Notes: generated from the letters alone by a model not told the origin. A stretch of 64,000 nucleotides of DNA from DASPUH01 sp964518505 (GCA_964518505.1 CAZFGT010000007.1:1-64000); one strand, 5' to 3'. Shown: positions 52,559 to 60,640, counted from the first letter of the stretch. Numbers and translations are program-made.

Positions 52559-53710
52559 GTGACGTCACCCGACCAGGCGCTGAGCCTGGCCAACCTCAAG
52601 CTCGAGCGCGACGCGATCGTGCTGTACGACGCGCTGGCGCGCATCGAGAAGGTGCCGCGCCGAGCGGCCGCCTTCCGCCTGATCGCGGGCAACGAGCGAC
52701 GGCACGCCGACATCTGGGCCGGGCGCCTGCGCGACGCGGGCGTCGCCGTCCCGGAGGCCGACACACGCCCCCGGCTGCGGATCCGCTTCATCCTGCTGGT
52801 GGCCCGCCTGTTCGGGACGCAGGCCGTGACTGAACTCGTCCGTTCGCTCGAGGGGGACGAGGAGGAGGCCTACCTGGACCAGGACAGCCCGGAGGTGGCC
52901 TCCATCGTGGCCGACGAGCGCGAGCATGCCGAGATCTGGCGCCGGCTCCGCGACGACGCCCCGGCCGCGGCCACGACGGCCACGCAGGACGACGAGTCGG
53001 TCGCCGGCGACGCGGTCGACGAGGCCTGGCACCACGCCGGGCGGAGCGGCACGTTGCGGGCCGCCGTCTTCGGGGTGAGCGACGGGCTGGTCAGCAACCT
53101 GTCCCTGGTGATGGGCTTCGTGGGCGCAAACGCGGACCAGAAGCTGGTCGTCCTGGCCGGCGTGGCCGGCCTGCTGGCGGGCGCCTTCTCCATGGCCGCC
53201 GGCGAGTGGATCAGCATGCAGAGCCAGCGCGAGCTGTTCGAGCGCCAGCTCCAGCTCGAGCGCGAGGAGCTCAAGGTCATGCCCGAGCATGAAGAAGCCG
53301 AGCTGGCCGGCCTCTACCGGCGCAAGGGCATCCCGGCCGCCGATGCCGCGCGGCTTGCCCACAACCTGATGCAGGACCCCGAGGTGGCCCTGGACACGAA
53401 GGCACGCGAGGAGCTTGGCCTGGACCCCGACCAGCTCGGCTCGCCGTGGGGCGCCGCCATCAGCTCGTGCATCTCGTTCGCCGCCGGCGCGTTCGTGCCG
53501 CTGCTGCCGTTCCTGCTGACGAGCGGCACGCTCGCCTTCGCCGTGGCCGTCGCCCTGTCGGCTGTGGCGCTGTTCACGGTCGGGGCGGCGGTCAGCCTCT
53601 TCACCGGGCGCTCGGCGCTCTTCAGCGGGGCACGCCAGGTCGCCATCGGCGCGCTCGCGGCGGCCGTGACTTACGGCGTGGGCCACCTCATCGGCGTGGC
53701 CATGGCATGA
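52559..53710 (+). CDS. ferritin-like/VIT1 fusion (MbfA-type membrane ferritin)
   Basis: The 383-residue protein has an N-terminal ferritin-like four-helix domain with metal motifs LKLERDAIVLYDALARIE, GNERRHADIW and DEREHAEIW (E-x-x-H repeats). It also has a C-terminal CCC1/VIT1 domain with RAAVFGVSDGLVSNLSLVMGF, AGAFSMAAGEWISMQSQRELFERQL and about five helices. In Bradyrhizobium and Agrobacterium, MbfA exports iron under iron or peroxide stress. Here it may likewise export Fe or Mn. It starts leaderlessly at GTG, back to back with the ornithine-cyclodeaminase-like gene. Confidence 0.92.
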   Translation: MTSPDQALSLANLKLERDAIVLYDALARIEKVPRRAAAFRLIAGNERRHADIWAGRLRDAGVAVPEADTRPRLRIRFILLVARLFGTQAVTELVRSLEGDEEEAYLDQDSPEVASIVADEREHAEIWRRLRDDAPAAATTATQDDESVAGDAVDEAWHHAGRSGTLRAAVFGVSDGLVSNLSLVMGFVGANADQKLVVLAGVAGLLAGAFSMAAGEWISMQSQRELFERQLQLEREELKVMPEHEEAELAGLYRRKGIPAADAARLAHNLMQDPEVALDTKAREELGLDPDQLGSPWGAAISSCISFAAGAFVPLLPFLLTSGTLAFAVAVALSAVALFTVGAAVSLFTGRSALFSGARQVAIGALAAAVTYGVGHLIGVAMA

Positions 53711-53753
53711 ACCGCATGCCCTTTGAAACCGCCGCCGTGTGGGCCGCGTAACG

Positions 53754-54464
53754 ATGGCGATGAGCCCATCCGGGCGCACGGACGCCGAACTCATGGCCAG
53801 CCTCGTGGCGGGCCAGGACGATGCGCTCGGCGCGCTCTACGACCGCCACGCGGACGCGATCTTTCGGGCCGCCTTCAGGCTGCTCGGGGATCGCGGTCAG
53901 GCGGAAGACGTACTGCAGGAGACCATGCTGGCGCTCTGGAACCGAGCCGAAACGTACGACCCATCAGTGGCGTCGCTCGCCGCCTGGCTGCTGACGATCG
54001 CCCGGAACCGGGCGGTGGACCGCTTGCGGGCACGTGCCCGGCGCCCTGTGGGCACGCTGCTCAGCGCGGCTGCCGGGGCGGCCACGGACGACACGGCCAT
54101 CGACCGGCTGGTCGCCGGGGGTGAGCTGGTGGGCGCGGCCGCCCCACGACCGGACCCCGCCGCGGCCGCCGAGGCATCCTGGCTCGCCGGCGCCGTCCGC
54201 GATGCGCTGGCAGCCATCCCGGGCCCCGAGCGCGAGGCGCTGGAGCTTGCCTACTACCACGACCTGAGCCAGTCCGAGATCGCCGCCCGCCTGGGCTGGC
54301 CGCTCGGCACGGTCAAGACCCGCACGCGTCGCGCGCTTGCCCGGCTGCGCGTCGTGCTCGCCGAGGTCCTCGGCCCCGACGCCGGCTTGCGCGTCCTGCC
54401 GTCGGTCAGCTCCGTGGAGGCCTTCGGGACGCTCGCGCAGGGAGGGTCCGATGGATCACGTTGA
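53754..54464 (+). CDS. ECF-type RNA polymerase sigma factor
   Basis: The 236-residue sigma factor has region 2 (DALGALYDRHADAIFRAAFRLLGDRGQAEDVLQETMLALW, SLAAWLLTIARNRAVDRLR) and region 4 (ALAAIPGPEREALELAYYHDLSQSEIAARLGWPLGTVKTRTRRALARLR), joined by an Ala-rich linker. It resembles SigK-like ECF factors that are paired with membrane anti-sigma proteins. ATG 53754 is chosen; GTG 53739 is an alternative. The anti-sigma gene starts 14 nt before its stop. Confidence 0.93.
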   Translation: MAMSPSGRTDAELMASLVAGQDDALGALYDRHADAIFRAAFRLLGDRGQAEDVLQETMLALWNRAETYDPSVASLAAWLLTIARNRAVDRLRARARRPVGTLLSAAAGAATDDTAIDRLVAGGELVGAAAPRPDPAAAAEASWLAGAVRDALAAIPGPEREALELAYYHDLSQSEIAARLGWPLGTVKTRTRRALARLRVVLAEVLGPDAGLRVLPSVSSVEAFGTLAQGGSDGSR

Positions 54465-55296
54465 AGTGCGCCAGTGGCTGACCGATGCCCTGGCCGGCGG
54501 CGTCCTGCCGTCGGTGCTCGATGATCTCGCCGCGGCGCCCGGGTCCGCTGGCGCATCCCCCGATCCGGCAGCCCATGAGGTGCGGGCCCATCTCGCAGCG
54601 TGCGACCCATGCCGCGCGGAAGCCGGTGCGCTCGTGACCACGGGTGCGCTGCTCGCCGCCGCCACTCCGGACGACGTCCTCGCGCCGGTCGCGGCCCGCG
54701 AACGGATCCTGCGGTCCGTCCGGGAGACCGGCATGGTTCGCGTGCCGGCCGCTGCCGCGCCCGCGCCGGCCGCCCTCGTCGTGCCGGCTGTCCCCCGTGC
54801 TCCTGCCGTCTCGCGGGTACGGCGCTGGCGGCTGGTGCCGGCTTTCGCCTCGCTCGCCATGGCCGCCATCATCGTCGGCGGTCTCGTCACGGTCGCCAAC
54901 ATGGGCCACCAGCGCGACATCGCGCAGGCCGAGGTGGCTGCGCTGGGCGACCTCGCGTCGGCCAGCGGGCACATCCTGGCCCGTCCGGACCACGCGCAGC
55001 TGCCGCTCCTCGCCACCGACGGGGCATCCATGGGCATGGTCGTGTTCAGCCCCTCGTCGGGCCAGCTCGCGGTCTGGAGCCACGACCTGGTGGGCATGGC
55101 CAGCGGCACCCGCTACGACTGCTTCCTGGTCCGCGGGTCGTCGCTGACGCTCATCGGCTGGATGGATGACGCCGGCGACGTGGCCTACTGGGTGGGCCAG
55201 ACCCCGGCCGGTGTCACGCTCGGCCACGCCGGCGACCGCATCGTGGTGCAGGCCGACGTGCCCGGCGCCGCGCCGGTGCTCAGCGGCACCTTCTGA
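54451..55296 (+). CDS. anti-sigma factor with zinc-binding ZAS motif
   Basis: The 281-residue protein has an N-terminal ZAS motif HxxxCxxC in HEVRAHLAACDPCRAE, which binds zinc and the sigma factor. It then has one helix (about residue 130-150) and an external RskA-like domain ending in GRxVVQADVPGAAPVLSGTF-type strands. It should hold the ECF sigma factor at the membrane until stress releases it. GGAGGG precedes the ATG. It overlaps the sigma gene by 14 nt. Confidence 0.9.
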   Translation: MDHVEVRQWLTDALAGGVLPSVLDDLAAAPGSAGASPDPAAHEVRAHLAACDPCRAEAGALVTTGALLAAATPDDVLAPVAARERILRSVRETGMVRVPAAAAPAPAALVVPAVPRAPAVSRVRRWRLVPAFASLAMAAIIVGGLVTVANMGHQRDIAQAEVAALGDLASASGHILARPDHAQLPLLATDGASMGMVVFSPSSGQLAVWSHDLVGMASGTRYDCFLVRGSSLTLIGWMDDAGDVAYWVGQTPAGVTLGHAGDRIVVQADVPGAAPVLSGTF

Positions 55297-55318
55297 TCGG
55301 GACTAGCATCGACGGGCC

Positions 55319-56038
55319 ATGGCCCGCCCCGGTAATCGCGTCCCGGAAACCGACGTGACGGCCATGTTCGACACGATCGCCCCGGTGTATGACCGCCTGA
55401 ACACGCTCATGACCGCCGGCGCGGATGAGCGCTGGCGGCACCTCGCGGCCGAGGCGGCCGAGCTGCGTTCAGGCGATGCCGCCATCGATGTCGCCTGCGG
55501 CACGGGCCGGCTGGCCGTGCGCCTTGCACGGGCCGTCGGTCCCTTCGGGCGGGTGGAGGCGGTCGACCTGTCCCCGGCGATGGTGGCGCGTGCTTCGGCC
55601 GACCATCGCGGCTACGTGCAGCTCACGTTCAGCGAGGCGAATGCGCTGGCCCTGCCGTTCGAGGACGACAGCTTCCAGGCGGCGACCATCGCCTTCGGCC
55701 TGCGCAACCTGGCCGACTATCGACGTGGCTTCACGGAGATGGGGCGGGTCGTGCGGCCCGGTGGGCGCGTCGTGTGCCTGGAGCTGTCGCTGCCCCGCCA
55801 CCGGGCCATCGCGCGGGCCTACCACGCCACCTTTCGTCGCAGCGCGCCGTTCATGGCCGCGCTGGCCGGTGGCTCGTCCGACGCCTACCGTTACCTGCCG
55901 GCGTCGCTCGACGGCTTCCCCGACGCCGACGATCTGGCCGCGACGATGGCTTCAGCCGGCCTCGTCGACGTGCGCTTCCGCCGCCTGGCCCTGGGCGCCG
56001 TCGCCCTCCACGTCGGGCGAGTCGGCGGGGGCGGCTGA
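55319..56038 (+). CDS. menG: demethylmenaquinone/ubiquinone methyltransferase (UbiE/MenG)
   Basis: The 239-residue SAM-dependent enzyme has MFDTIAPVYDRLNTLMTAG, SAM motif IDVACGTGRLAVRLA, VDLSPAMVARA, ALPFEDDSFQAATIAFGLRNLADY and RVVCLELSLP, the UbiE/COQ5 pattern. The AFGLRN motif is diagnostic. It makes the final methylation of menaquinone. TAGCAT lies 9 nt upstream of the ATG, giving a very short leader. Its last 87 nt overlap a convergent minus-strand gene. Confidence 0.93.
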   Translation: MARPGNRVPETDVTAMFDTIAPVYDRLNTLMTAGADERWRHLAAEAAELRSGDAAIDVACGTGRLAVRLARAVGPFGRVEAVDLSPAMVARASADHRGYVQLTFSEANALALPFEDDSFQAATIAFGLRNLADYRRGFTEMGRVVRPGGRVVCLELSLPRHRAIARAYHATFRRSAPFMAALAGGSSDAYRYLPASLDGFPDADDLAATMASAGLVDVRFRRLALGAVALHVGRVGGGG

Positions 56039-56335
56039 CAGGACCTCGTCTGCGGCCGGTGGCTCGTCCGGCTGCGGCGGCTCGTCCGGGGCGAGGAGCG
56101 GCGCTGCGCCCCCGAGGTAGCGCCGGTGCAGGTCCAGGACCTGGGCCACCAGGTCGGCCGGCGCCTCGCCGCCCCAGCTGGCGACCGTGCGACTGATCCA
56201 CGCCGCCTCGTTGGCTCGCTCGTCAGCCGCGAGGTCGTCGTCCGCTCGCTGCACCCGCCCGCTCACGAGCCAGTAGCCAGCGACGCCGAGCGCCAGGCCG
56301 ACGAAGAAGAGCCACCAGCCCCACGCTTCACCCAC
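55952..56335 (-). CDS. hypothetical single-helix membrane protein
   Basis: The 127-residue protein has an N-terminal helix (GWWLFFVGLALGVAGYWLVSG), a helical cytoplasmic segment (DDDLAADERANEAAWISRTVASW, then APADLVAQVLDLHRRYLGG) and a low-complexity Asp/Glu/Pro/Ala tail. TATACT lies 6 nt before the GTG, strong support that the start is real. The tail overlaps the 3' end of menG on the opposite strand by 87 nt, so the C-terminus may have grown by stop-codon loss. Function unknown. Confidence 0.65.
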   Translation of the reverse strand: MGEAWGWWLFFVGLALGVAGYWLVSGRVQRADDDLAADERANEAAWISRTVASWGGEAPADLVAQVLDLHRRYLGGAAPLLAPDEPPQPDEPPAADEVLSAAPADSPDVEGDGAQGQAAEAHVDEAG

Positions 56336-56341
56336 TGGCCG

Positions 56342-56347
56342 AGTATA
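56342..56347 (-). promoter_or_regulatory. -10 box for leaderless gene at 56335
   Basis: On the minus strand TATACT ends exactly 6 nt before the GTG at 56335. Confidence 0.6.
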
Positions 56348-56405
56348 GGAGGGCCGCCCGGCCGCTGCCCCGAGCGGAGCACGGCGGGGGCACGCTGCGA
56401 GTCGG

Positions 56406-56411
56406 TATGCT
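56406..56411 (+). promoter_or_regulatory. -10 box for leaderless lgt
   Basis: TATGCT ends exactly 6 nt before the GTG at 56418; no ribosome site is visible. Confidence 0.55.
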
Positions 56412-56417
56412 TCCAGC

Positions 56418-57272
56418 GTGATCCCGTCGCCGGCGAGCCCGGACGCCTTCCAGATCGGGCCCCTGGCGATCCCCTGGTACGGCGTCGGCTACGCTGTGGC
56501 CATCGGCTTCGGGGCCTGGCTGACGGCTCGCCTCGCCGGGCGCCGCGGCCTGGACGTCGCCAAGATCGGCGATGCGCTGTTCCTGGTCGTGATCGCCGGC
56601 CTCATCGGGGCGCGCGTGTACCACGTCATCGACCAGTGGCAGCTCTACAAGGACGACTGGAGCCGGATCATCCTGCCGCCCTACAGCGGGCTGGCGCTCT
56701 ACGGTGGCGTGTTCGGCGGCATGGTCGGCGCGTTCATCTACACGCGGCGCCATCACGAGCCGTTCCTGCGCTGGGCGGACGTGGCCATCCCCGCCCTGTT
56801 CTTCGGCCAGGCCATCGCCCGCTGGGGCAACTACGCCAACCAGGAGTTGTACGGACCGCCGACCAACTTGCCGTGGGGCATCGCCATCGACTGCGCCCAT
56901 CGCGTGGCGGCCTATCTCTGTCCCGGCGACGCCAACCTGGTGGCCGGCCAGGTCCCCGTTCCGGCCGACGCCGCGTTCCAGCCGCTCTTCTTCTACGAGT
57001 CGTCCCTGACCTTCCTGGGCGGCCTGCTGGCGCTCTACCTCCTGACGCGGCTGGCCACCCGCCTGCGCGACGGTGACGTCCTGGCCTTCTGGCTGATCTG
57101 GTACGGCCTCGTGCGCGCCACCCTGGAGACGCTGCGCCTGAGCTACGACTTCACGTTCTTCGGTGTGCCGGTGGCGATGCTCCTGGGCCTGGTGGCGTCG
57201 GCGGCCGGCCTGGTCCTGCTGGTGCTGAACCACCGGCGGCCCCAGCCGCCACCGCCGCCCGTGGTGACCTGA
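56418..57272 (+). CDS. lgt: prolipoprotein diacylglyceryl transferase
   Basis: The 284-residue membrane enzyme transfers diacylglycerol to the Cys of prolipoproteins. It has the N-terminal IPWYGVGYAVAIGFG, GARVYHVID, the signature RWGNYANQELYGPPTNLPWGI (conserved Arg, Asn and Glu) and FFYESSLTFLGG. The usual HGG motif reads YGG (ALYGGVFGG), a change common in Gram-positive Lgt. It implies a lipoprotein pathway; lspA is not in the window. The gene is leaderless and followed 8 bp later by the TauE-like gene. Confidence 0.93.
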   Translation: MIPSPASPDAFQIGPLAIPWYGVGYAVAIGFGAWLTARLAGRRGLDVAKIGDALFLVVIAGLIGARVYHVIDQWQLYKDDWSRIILPPYSGLALYGGVFGGMVGAFIYTRRHHEPFLRWADVAIPALFFGQAIARWGNYANQELYGPPTNLPWGIAIDCAHRVAAYLCPGDANLVAGQVPVPADAAFQPLFFYESSLTFLGGLLALYLLTRLATRLRDGDVLAFWLIWYGLVRATLETLRLSYDFTFFGVPVAMLLGLVASAAGLVLLVLNHRRPQPPPPPVVT

Positions 57273-57280
57273 CGGGGCCC

Positions 57281-58135
57281 ATGACGCCCGGCGCGGACGT
57301 GGCCCTCTTCGGGATCAGCGTCCTCTCCGGGATCATCGGGGCCCTGGCGGGTGTCGGCGGCGGGATCCTCGTGATCCCCGCCCTCACCACGATCTTCGGC
57401 GTGGACATCCACCTGGCGATCGGGGCCAGCATCGTCTCCATCATCGCCACCAGCTCTGGCGCGGCCGTGGCCTACGTCCGGGACCGGCTGACCAACCTGC
57501 GGGTGGGCATGTTCCTGGAGGTCGCCACCACGACCGGCGCCGTCGGCGGGGCCCTGGCGGCCGCCGTGGTGGCCCCGCAGCTGTTGTACGTGCTCCTGGC
57601 GGCCGTGCTGGGAGTCTCGATCGTCCAGCAGGTGGCGCGTCTTGGCGAAGAGCTGCCGCCGGAGGTCATGCCGTCGCGCGCTGCCGCGGCGCTCGGATTG
57701 GCCAGCTCCTATCCGGACCACCAGCTGAGGCGCGAGGTGCCCTACGCCGCCCGCCGGGTCGGCCTCGGCTTCGTGATGATGCTCATGGCCGGCTTCCTGT
57801 CCGGCCTCCTGGGGATCGGATCGGGCGTCCTGAAGGTCCTCGCCATGGACGGCGTGATGCGCCTCCCGATGAAGGTCTCGACGGCCACCAGCAACTTCAT
57901 GATCGGCGTCACCGCCGCCGCGTCCGCGGGCATCTATCTGGGCCGGGGCGACGTCGACGCCCGGCTGGCCGCCCCGGTCGCGCTCGGCGTCCTCGCTGGC
58001 GCTCTCCTGGGCTCGCGCATCCTCGTGCGCCTGCGCAACCGCCAGGTGCGCCTCATCTTCGTGCCGATCATGGTGGTGGTGGCGCTCCAGATGCTCGCGC
58101 GCGGCCTTGGGCTGCACGTGGCCTTCCTCGGATGA
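57281..58135 (+). CDS. TauE/SafE family membrane transporter
   Basis: The 284-residue protein has eight or so helices in two halves, each opening with a Gly-rich motif: GIIGALAGVGGGILVIPAL and GFLSGLLGIGSGVLKVLAMD, followed by ATSNFMIGVTAAASAGIYL. This is the TauE/SafE family, proposed exporters of sulfite or organosulfonates. It is coupled to a DUF1634 gene, a frequent neighbour of this family, and lies upstream of the sulfur amino-acid genes, which may or may not be meaningful. Confidence 0.9.
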   Translation: MTPGADVALFGISVLSGIIGALAGVGGGILVIPALTTIFGVDIHLAIGASIVSIIATSSGAAVAYVRDRLTNLRVGMFLEVATTTGAVGGALAAAVVAPQLLYVLLAAVLGVSIVQQVARLGEELPPEVMPSRAAAALGLASSYPDHQLRREVPYAARRVGLGFVMMLMAGFLSGLLGIGSGVLKVLAMDGVMRLPMKVSTATSNFMIGVTAAASAGIYLGRGDVDARLAAPVALGVLAGALLGSRILVRLRNRQVRLIFVPIMVVVALQMLARGLGLHVAFLG

Positions 58136-58533
58136 GCGGTCCCGTCACGACGCCGCCGGAGCGCCCGGACGCGCACCTGTCGGCCGACGAGCTCCGGCTG
58201 ATCGTGTCGCGGGTGCTGCTCGCGGGTGTCGTCCTGAGCGCTGTGCTGATCCTGGCCGGTTTCGTCGCCTCGCTCTTCGTGGGCTGGGACGGGTCGTTGC
58301 TGGGGGCAGCTCCCGGCGGCGACCCGACCGACGTCGGCGCCCTCGCTGAAGGTCTCCGGAACCTCCGCCCGCAGGCCATCGCCCAGCTGGGGTTGCTGAC
58401 GCTCGTGCTCACGCCGATGGCGCGTGTGGCCGCGTCGCTCGGCCTCTTCGCGGTCGAGCGCGACAGGATGTACGTGCTCATCTCCCTGGTCGTCCTCGCC
58501 ATCCTCATCGCCGGCCTGCTCGTCATCCGCTGA
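58132..58533 (+). CDS. DUF1634 family membrane protein
   Basis: The 133-residue protein has three helices: RLIVSRVLLAGVVLSAVLILAGFVASL, then AIAQLGLLTLVLTPMARVAASLGLFAVERD and YVLISLVVLAILIAGLLVI. LTPMARVAASLGLFAVERDRMY is the DUF1634 motif. It overlaps the TauE/SafE gene by ATGA; such pairs are common and the two proteins probably act together. Confidence 0.88.
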   Translation: MSGPVTTPPERPDAHLSADELRLIVSRVLLAGVVLSAVLILAGFVASLFVGWDGSLLGAAPGGDPTDVGALAEGLRNLRPQAIAQLGLLTLVLTPMARVAASLGLFAVERDRMYVLISLVVLAILIAGLLVIR

Positions 58534-58573
58534 CGCCGCCCCTGACGTGCCGGGGATGCCACGTCCTCTCGGT

Positions 58574-58590
58574 CACCAGCCCACGTGGTG
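58574..58590 (+). repeat. 17-nt hairpin element, copy C
   Basis: Identical to the copy at 18431-18447 (and to one further base upstream), 40 kb away. GCGATGAGCGT, directly attached in the 18431 copy, lies about 42 nt downstream here. Confidence 0.5.
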
Positions 58591-58709
58591 GTGTGTGCAT
58601 CGGTGGTTGCCGGACGGTCGACCACAGCCACGCGATGAGCGTCTCCACGCACGCGGGACCGCGGTCCGCCTGGCGCTCGAGGGCCCAAGGCCGTCATCGA
58701 GGCACGTAG

Positions 58710-58726
58710 TACCAACCCTGTTGGTG
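58710..58726 (+). repeat. 17-nt hairpin element, copy D (divergent)
   Basis: TACCA, loop ACCCTGT and TGGTG: the same geometry, with one arm base and several loop bases changed. Confidence 0.35.
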
Positions 58727-58742
58727 CGCAGGAGGATGGCCA

Positions 58743-58807
58743 GGTCGGCGGGCCGGGTCGGCGGGCCGGGTCGGCGGGCCGGGTCGGCGGGCTGGGTCGG
58801 CGGGCCT
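58743..58807 (+). repeat. 13-bp tandem repeat, five units
   Basis: The unit GGTCGGCGGGCCG occurs three times exactly, then once with CTG and once with CCT at the end. It lies 46 bp upstream of the cbs start. It is non-coding and likely variable in copy number. Confidence 0.85.
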
Positions 58808-58839
58808 CGCGGATGGGCAGCGTCCGCACCGTCCCAACC

Positions 58840-58845
58840 TATACT
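58840..58845 (+). promoter_or_regulatory. -10 box for near-leaderless cbs
   Basis: TATACT ends 7 nt before the ATG at 58853. Confidence 0.5.
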
Positions 58846-58852
58846 CGGGCCG

Positions 58853-60423
58853 ATGGAGTACGCGGCCTCGATCCTCGAGCTTGTGGGTCGCACGCCGCTG
58901 GTGCGCCTGTCGCGCCTGACGGCTTCCCTCGGGCCGGNNNNNNNNNNNNNNNNNNNNNNNNNNNNNNNNNNNNNNNNNNNNNNNNNNNNNNNNNNNNNNN
59001 NNNNNNNNNNNNNNNNNNNNNNNNNNNNNNNNNNNNNGTGGGTCGCACGCCGCTGGTGCGCCTGTCGCGCCTGACGGCTTCCCTCGGGCCGGTCGAGGCG
59101 CAGCCCCTCGTGCTGGCCAAGCTGGAGATGCTCAATCCGGGCGGGTCGGTCAAGGATCGCATCGGCGTGCCCATGATCGAGGCCGCCGAGCGCGCCGGCT
59201 TGCTCCGGCCGGGCGGCACGATCATCGAGCCGACCAGCGGCAACACGGGCCACGGCCTGGCCATCGCCGCGGCCCTCAAGGGCTACCGCTGCATCTTCGT
59301 CATGGCCGACAAGCAGTCGGTGGAGAAGCAGGCCCTGCTGCGGGCGTACGGCGCCGAGGTCGTCCTGTGCCCGACCAATGTGGCGCCCGAGTCACCCGAG
59401 AGCTACTACTCCGTGGCGGCCCGTTTGGCCCGCGACATCCCGGGTGCGTTCAAGCCCGACCAGTACTGGAACGAGGAGAACCCGCGAGCCCATGAGGCCA
59501 CGACCGGCCCGGAGATCTGGCGCCAGACGCAGGGACGCGTGACCCACCTGGTGGCCAGCGTGGGCACGGGCGGCACGATCACGGGTATCGCCCGGCACCT
59601 CAAGGCGCAGGACCCAGCCATCCGCATCATCGGCGCCGACCCCGAGGGCAGTGTCCTGTCCGGCGATGTGGCCCGGCCGTACCTCACCGAGGGGGTGGGG
59701 GAGGACTTCATGCCGGGCACCTTCGACCCGACGCTGGTCGACCGATGGGTCCGTGTGTCCGACCGCGACGCCTTCGCCATGGCCCGACGCCTGACCCGCG
59801 AGGAGGGGATCCTGGGCGGGGAGTCCTGCGGCACGGCCCTCGTGGCGGCCCTCGACGAAGCGGCCCGCCTCATGCGCGACGAGCCCGCGACGGCCCGCGA
59901 CAAGGTGCTGGTCGTGCTCCTTCCCGACGGTGGTCGCAACTACCTGTCCAAGCTCTACAACGACGAGTGGCTGCGGGCCAACGGGCTCGTCGGCTCGCCC
60001 ACGGCGCCGGTGCGTGTGGCCGAGGTCCTCGTCGCGCGACACGGCAGCGGCGAGCTGCCGTCGGTGGTCCTGGCGCGCACGACGGAGCTCGTGGCCACCG
60101 CCATCGACACGCTCCAGCGGTTCGGCATCAGCCAGATGCCCGTCTCGGAGCGGGCGGATGATGCCATCGAGGGGATCGTCGGCTCGATCAGCGAGCGGAG
60201 CCTCCTGGAGCGCGCCTATCACGACCCGTCGATCGTGGAGCGCACGGTCGGCGAGGCCATGGAGCGCCCGCTGCCGACCATCGCCACGTCGGCTGCCCTC
60301 GACGAGGCGTTCGTGCTGCTCTCCGAGGGGGCGCCCGCGCTGGTGGCCGTGACCGGCGGCCGGCCGGCCGGCATCGTCAGCAAGCTCGACCTGCTGGAGT
60401 TCCTGGCCCACCGCGGATCCTGA
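58853..60423 (+). CDS. cbs: cystathionine beta-synthase, interrupted by an assembly gap
   Basis: The PLP enzyme joins serine (or O-acetylserine) and homocysteine. It has LVGRTPLVRLSRL, the PLP Lys in NPGGSVKDR, EPTSGNTGHG, the PLP-phosphate loop VGTGGTITG and GESCGTALVA. Two C-terminal CBS domains (PSVVLARTTELVATAI and LPTIATSAALDEAFVLL) follow. 100 Ns (58938-59037) and a duplicated 55-bp contig end break the frame. Removing the Ns and one copy joins 58853-58937 to 59093-60423 and gives an intact 471-residue protein. With the gamma-lyase-type gene at 63385 it completes reverse transsulfuration to cysteine. Confidence 0.93.
58883..58937 (+). repeat. contig-end duplicate, left copy (55 bp)
   Basis: Identical to 59038-59092 on the other side of the N run. 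It is an unmerged contig overlap, not a biological repeat. Confidence 0.93.
58938..59037. other. assembly gap of 100 N
   Basis: The run is exactly 100 Ns, the usual placeholder for a scaffold join of unknown size. The flanks overlap by 55 bp, so the true gap size is probably minus 55. Confidence 0.97.
59038..59092 (+). repeat. contig-end duplicate, right copy (55 bp)
   Basis: Second copy of 58883-58937; see the cbs entry. Confidence 0.93.
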
Positions 60424-60495
60424 TCCCCCGATCGGCGGCGCAGCATGGTCGCCGGGCCATGACCTTCGGGTCACTGGCCGCCGCGTATCGCGCGG

Positions 60496-60501
60496 TAGAA
60501 T
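60496..60501 (+). promoter_or_regulatory. -10 box upstream of pckA
   Basis: TAGAAT would start transcription near 60508, leaving a leader of about 133 nt that contains the folded region at 60546-60602. Confidence 0.45.
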
Positions 60502-60545
60502 GCCCCGGACTGCGAAAGCCGACTCCCTGCGCCGGGCCGACCGGG

Positions 60546-60602
60546 GCAGCCACGCGCGGCCGGTCCACCGCCCGATCCGGCGGTGCACCCGGGCGTGGCT
60601 GC
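60546..60602 (+). ncRNA. structured 5' leader of pckA
   Basis: A 10-bp outer stem (60546-60555 with 60593-60602; arms CAGCCACGC and GCGTGGCTG) encloses a 4-bp stem (CCGG/CCGG). At the tip is a 7-bp hairpin CACCGCC/GGCGGTG with a 6-nt loop (60566-60585). It ends 26 nt before AAGGAG. There is no T run after it, so it is not an intrinsic terminator of cbs. It may regulate pckA translation or RNA stability. Confidence 0.5.
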
Positions 60603-60640
60603 GGCACCCGCCGCGCTCGTGACCGAGCAAGGAGTGATCG

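Larger units (their letters stand above)
58534..58852. other. gene-free stretch (319 bp) with repeats
   Basis: It holds no credible gene. It contains two copies of the 17-nt hairpin element (58574 and 58710), CGGTGGTTGCC at 58601-58611, GCGATGAGCGT at 58632-58642, and a 13-bp tandem array at 58743-58807. It ends with the cbs promoter. Confidence 0.65.

Noticed and set aside
58743..58807. Possible CRISPR or iteron array
   Set aside because: Units are 13 bp, directly adjacent, without spacers, with no cas or rep gene nearby. It is a simple tandem repeat.
58853..60423. Frameshifted or duplicated cystathionine beta-synthase pseudogene
   Set aside because: The break coincides with exactly 100 Ns and a 55-bp identical flank, and removing both restores an intact frame, so it is an assembly artefact.
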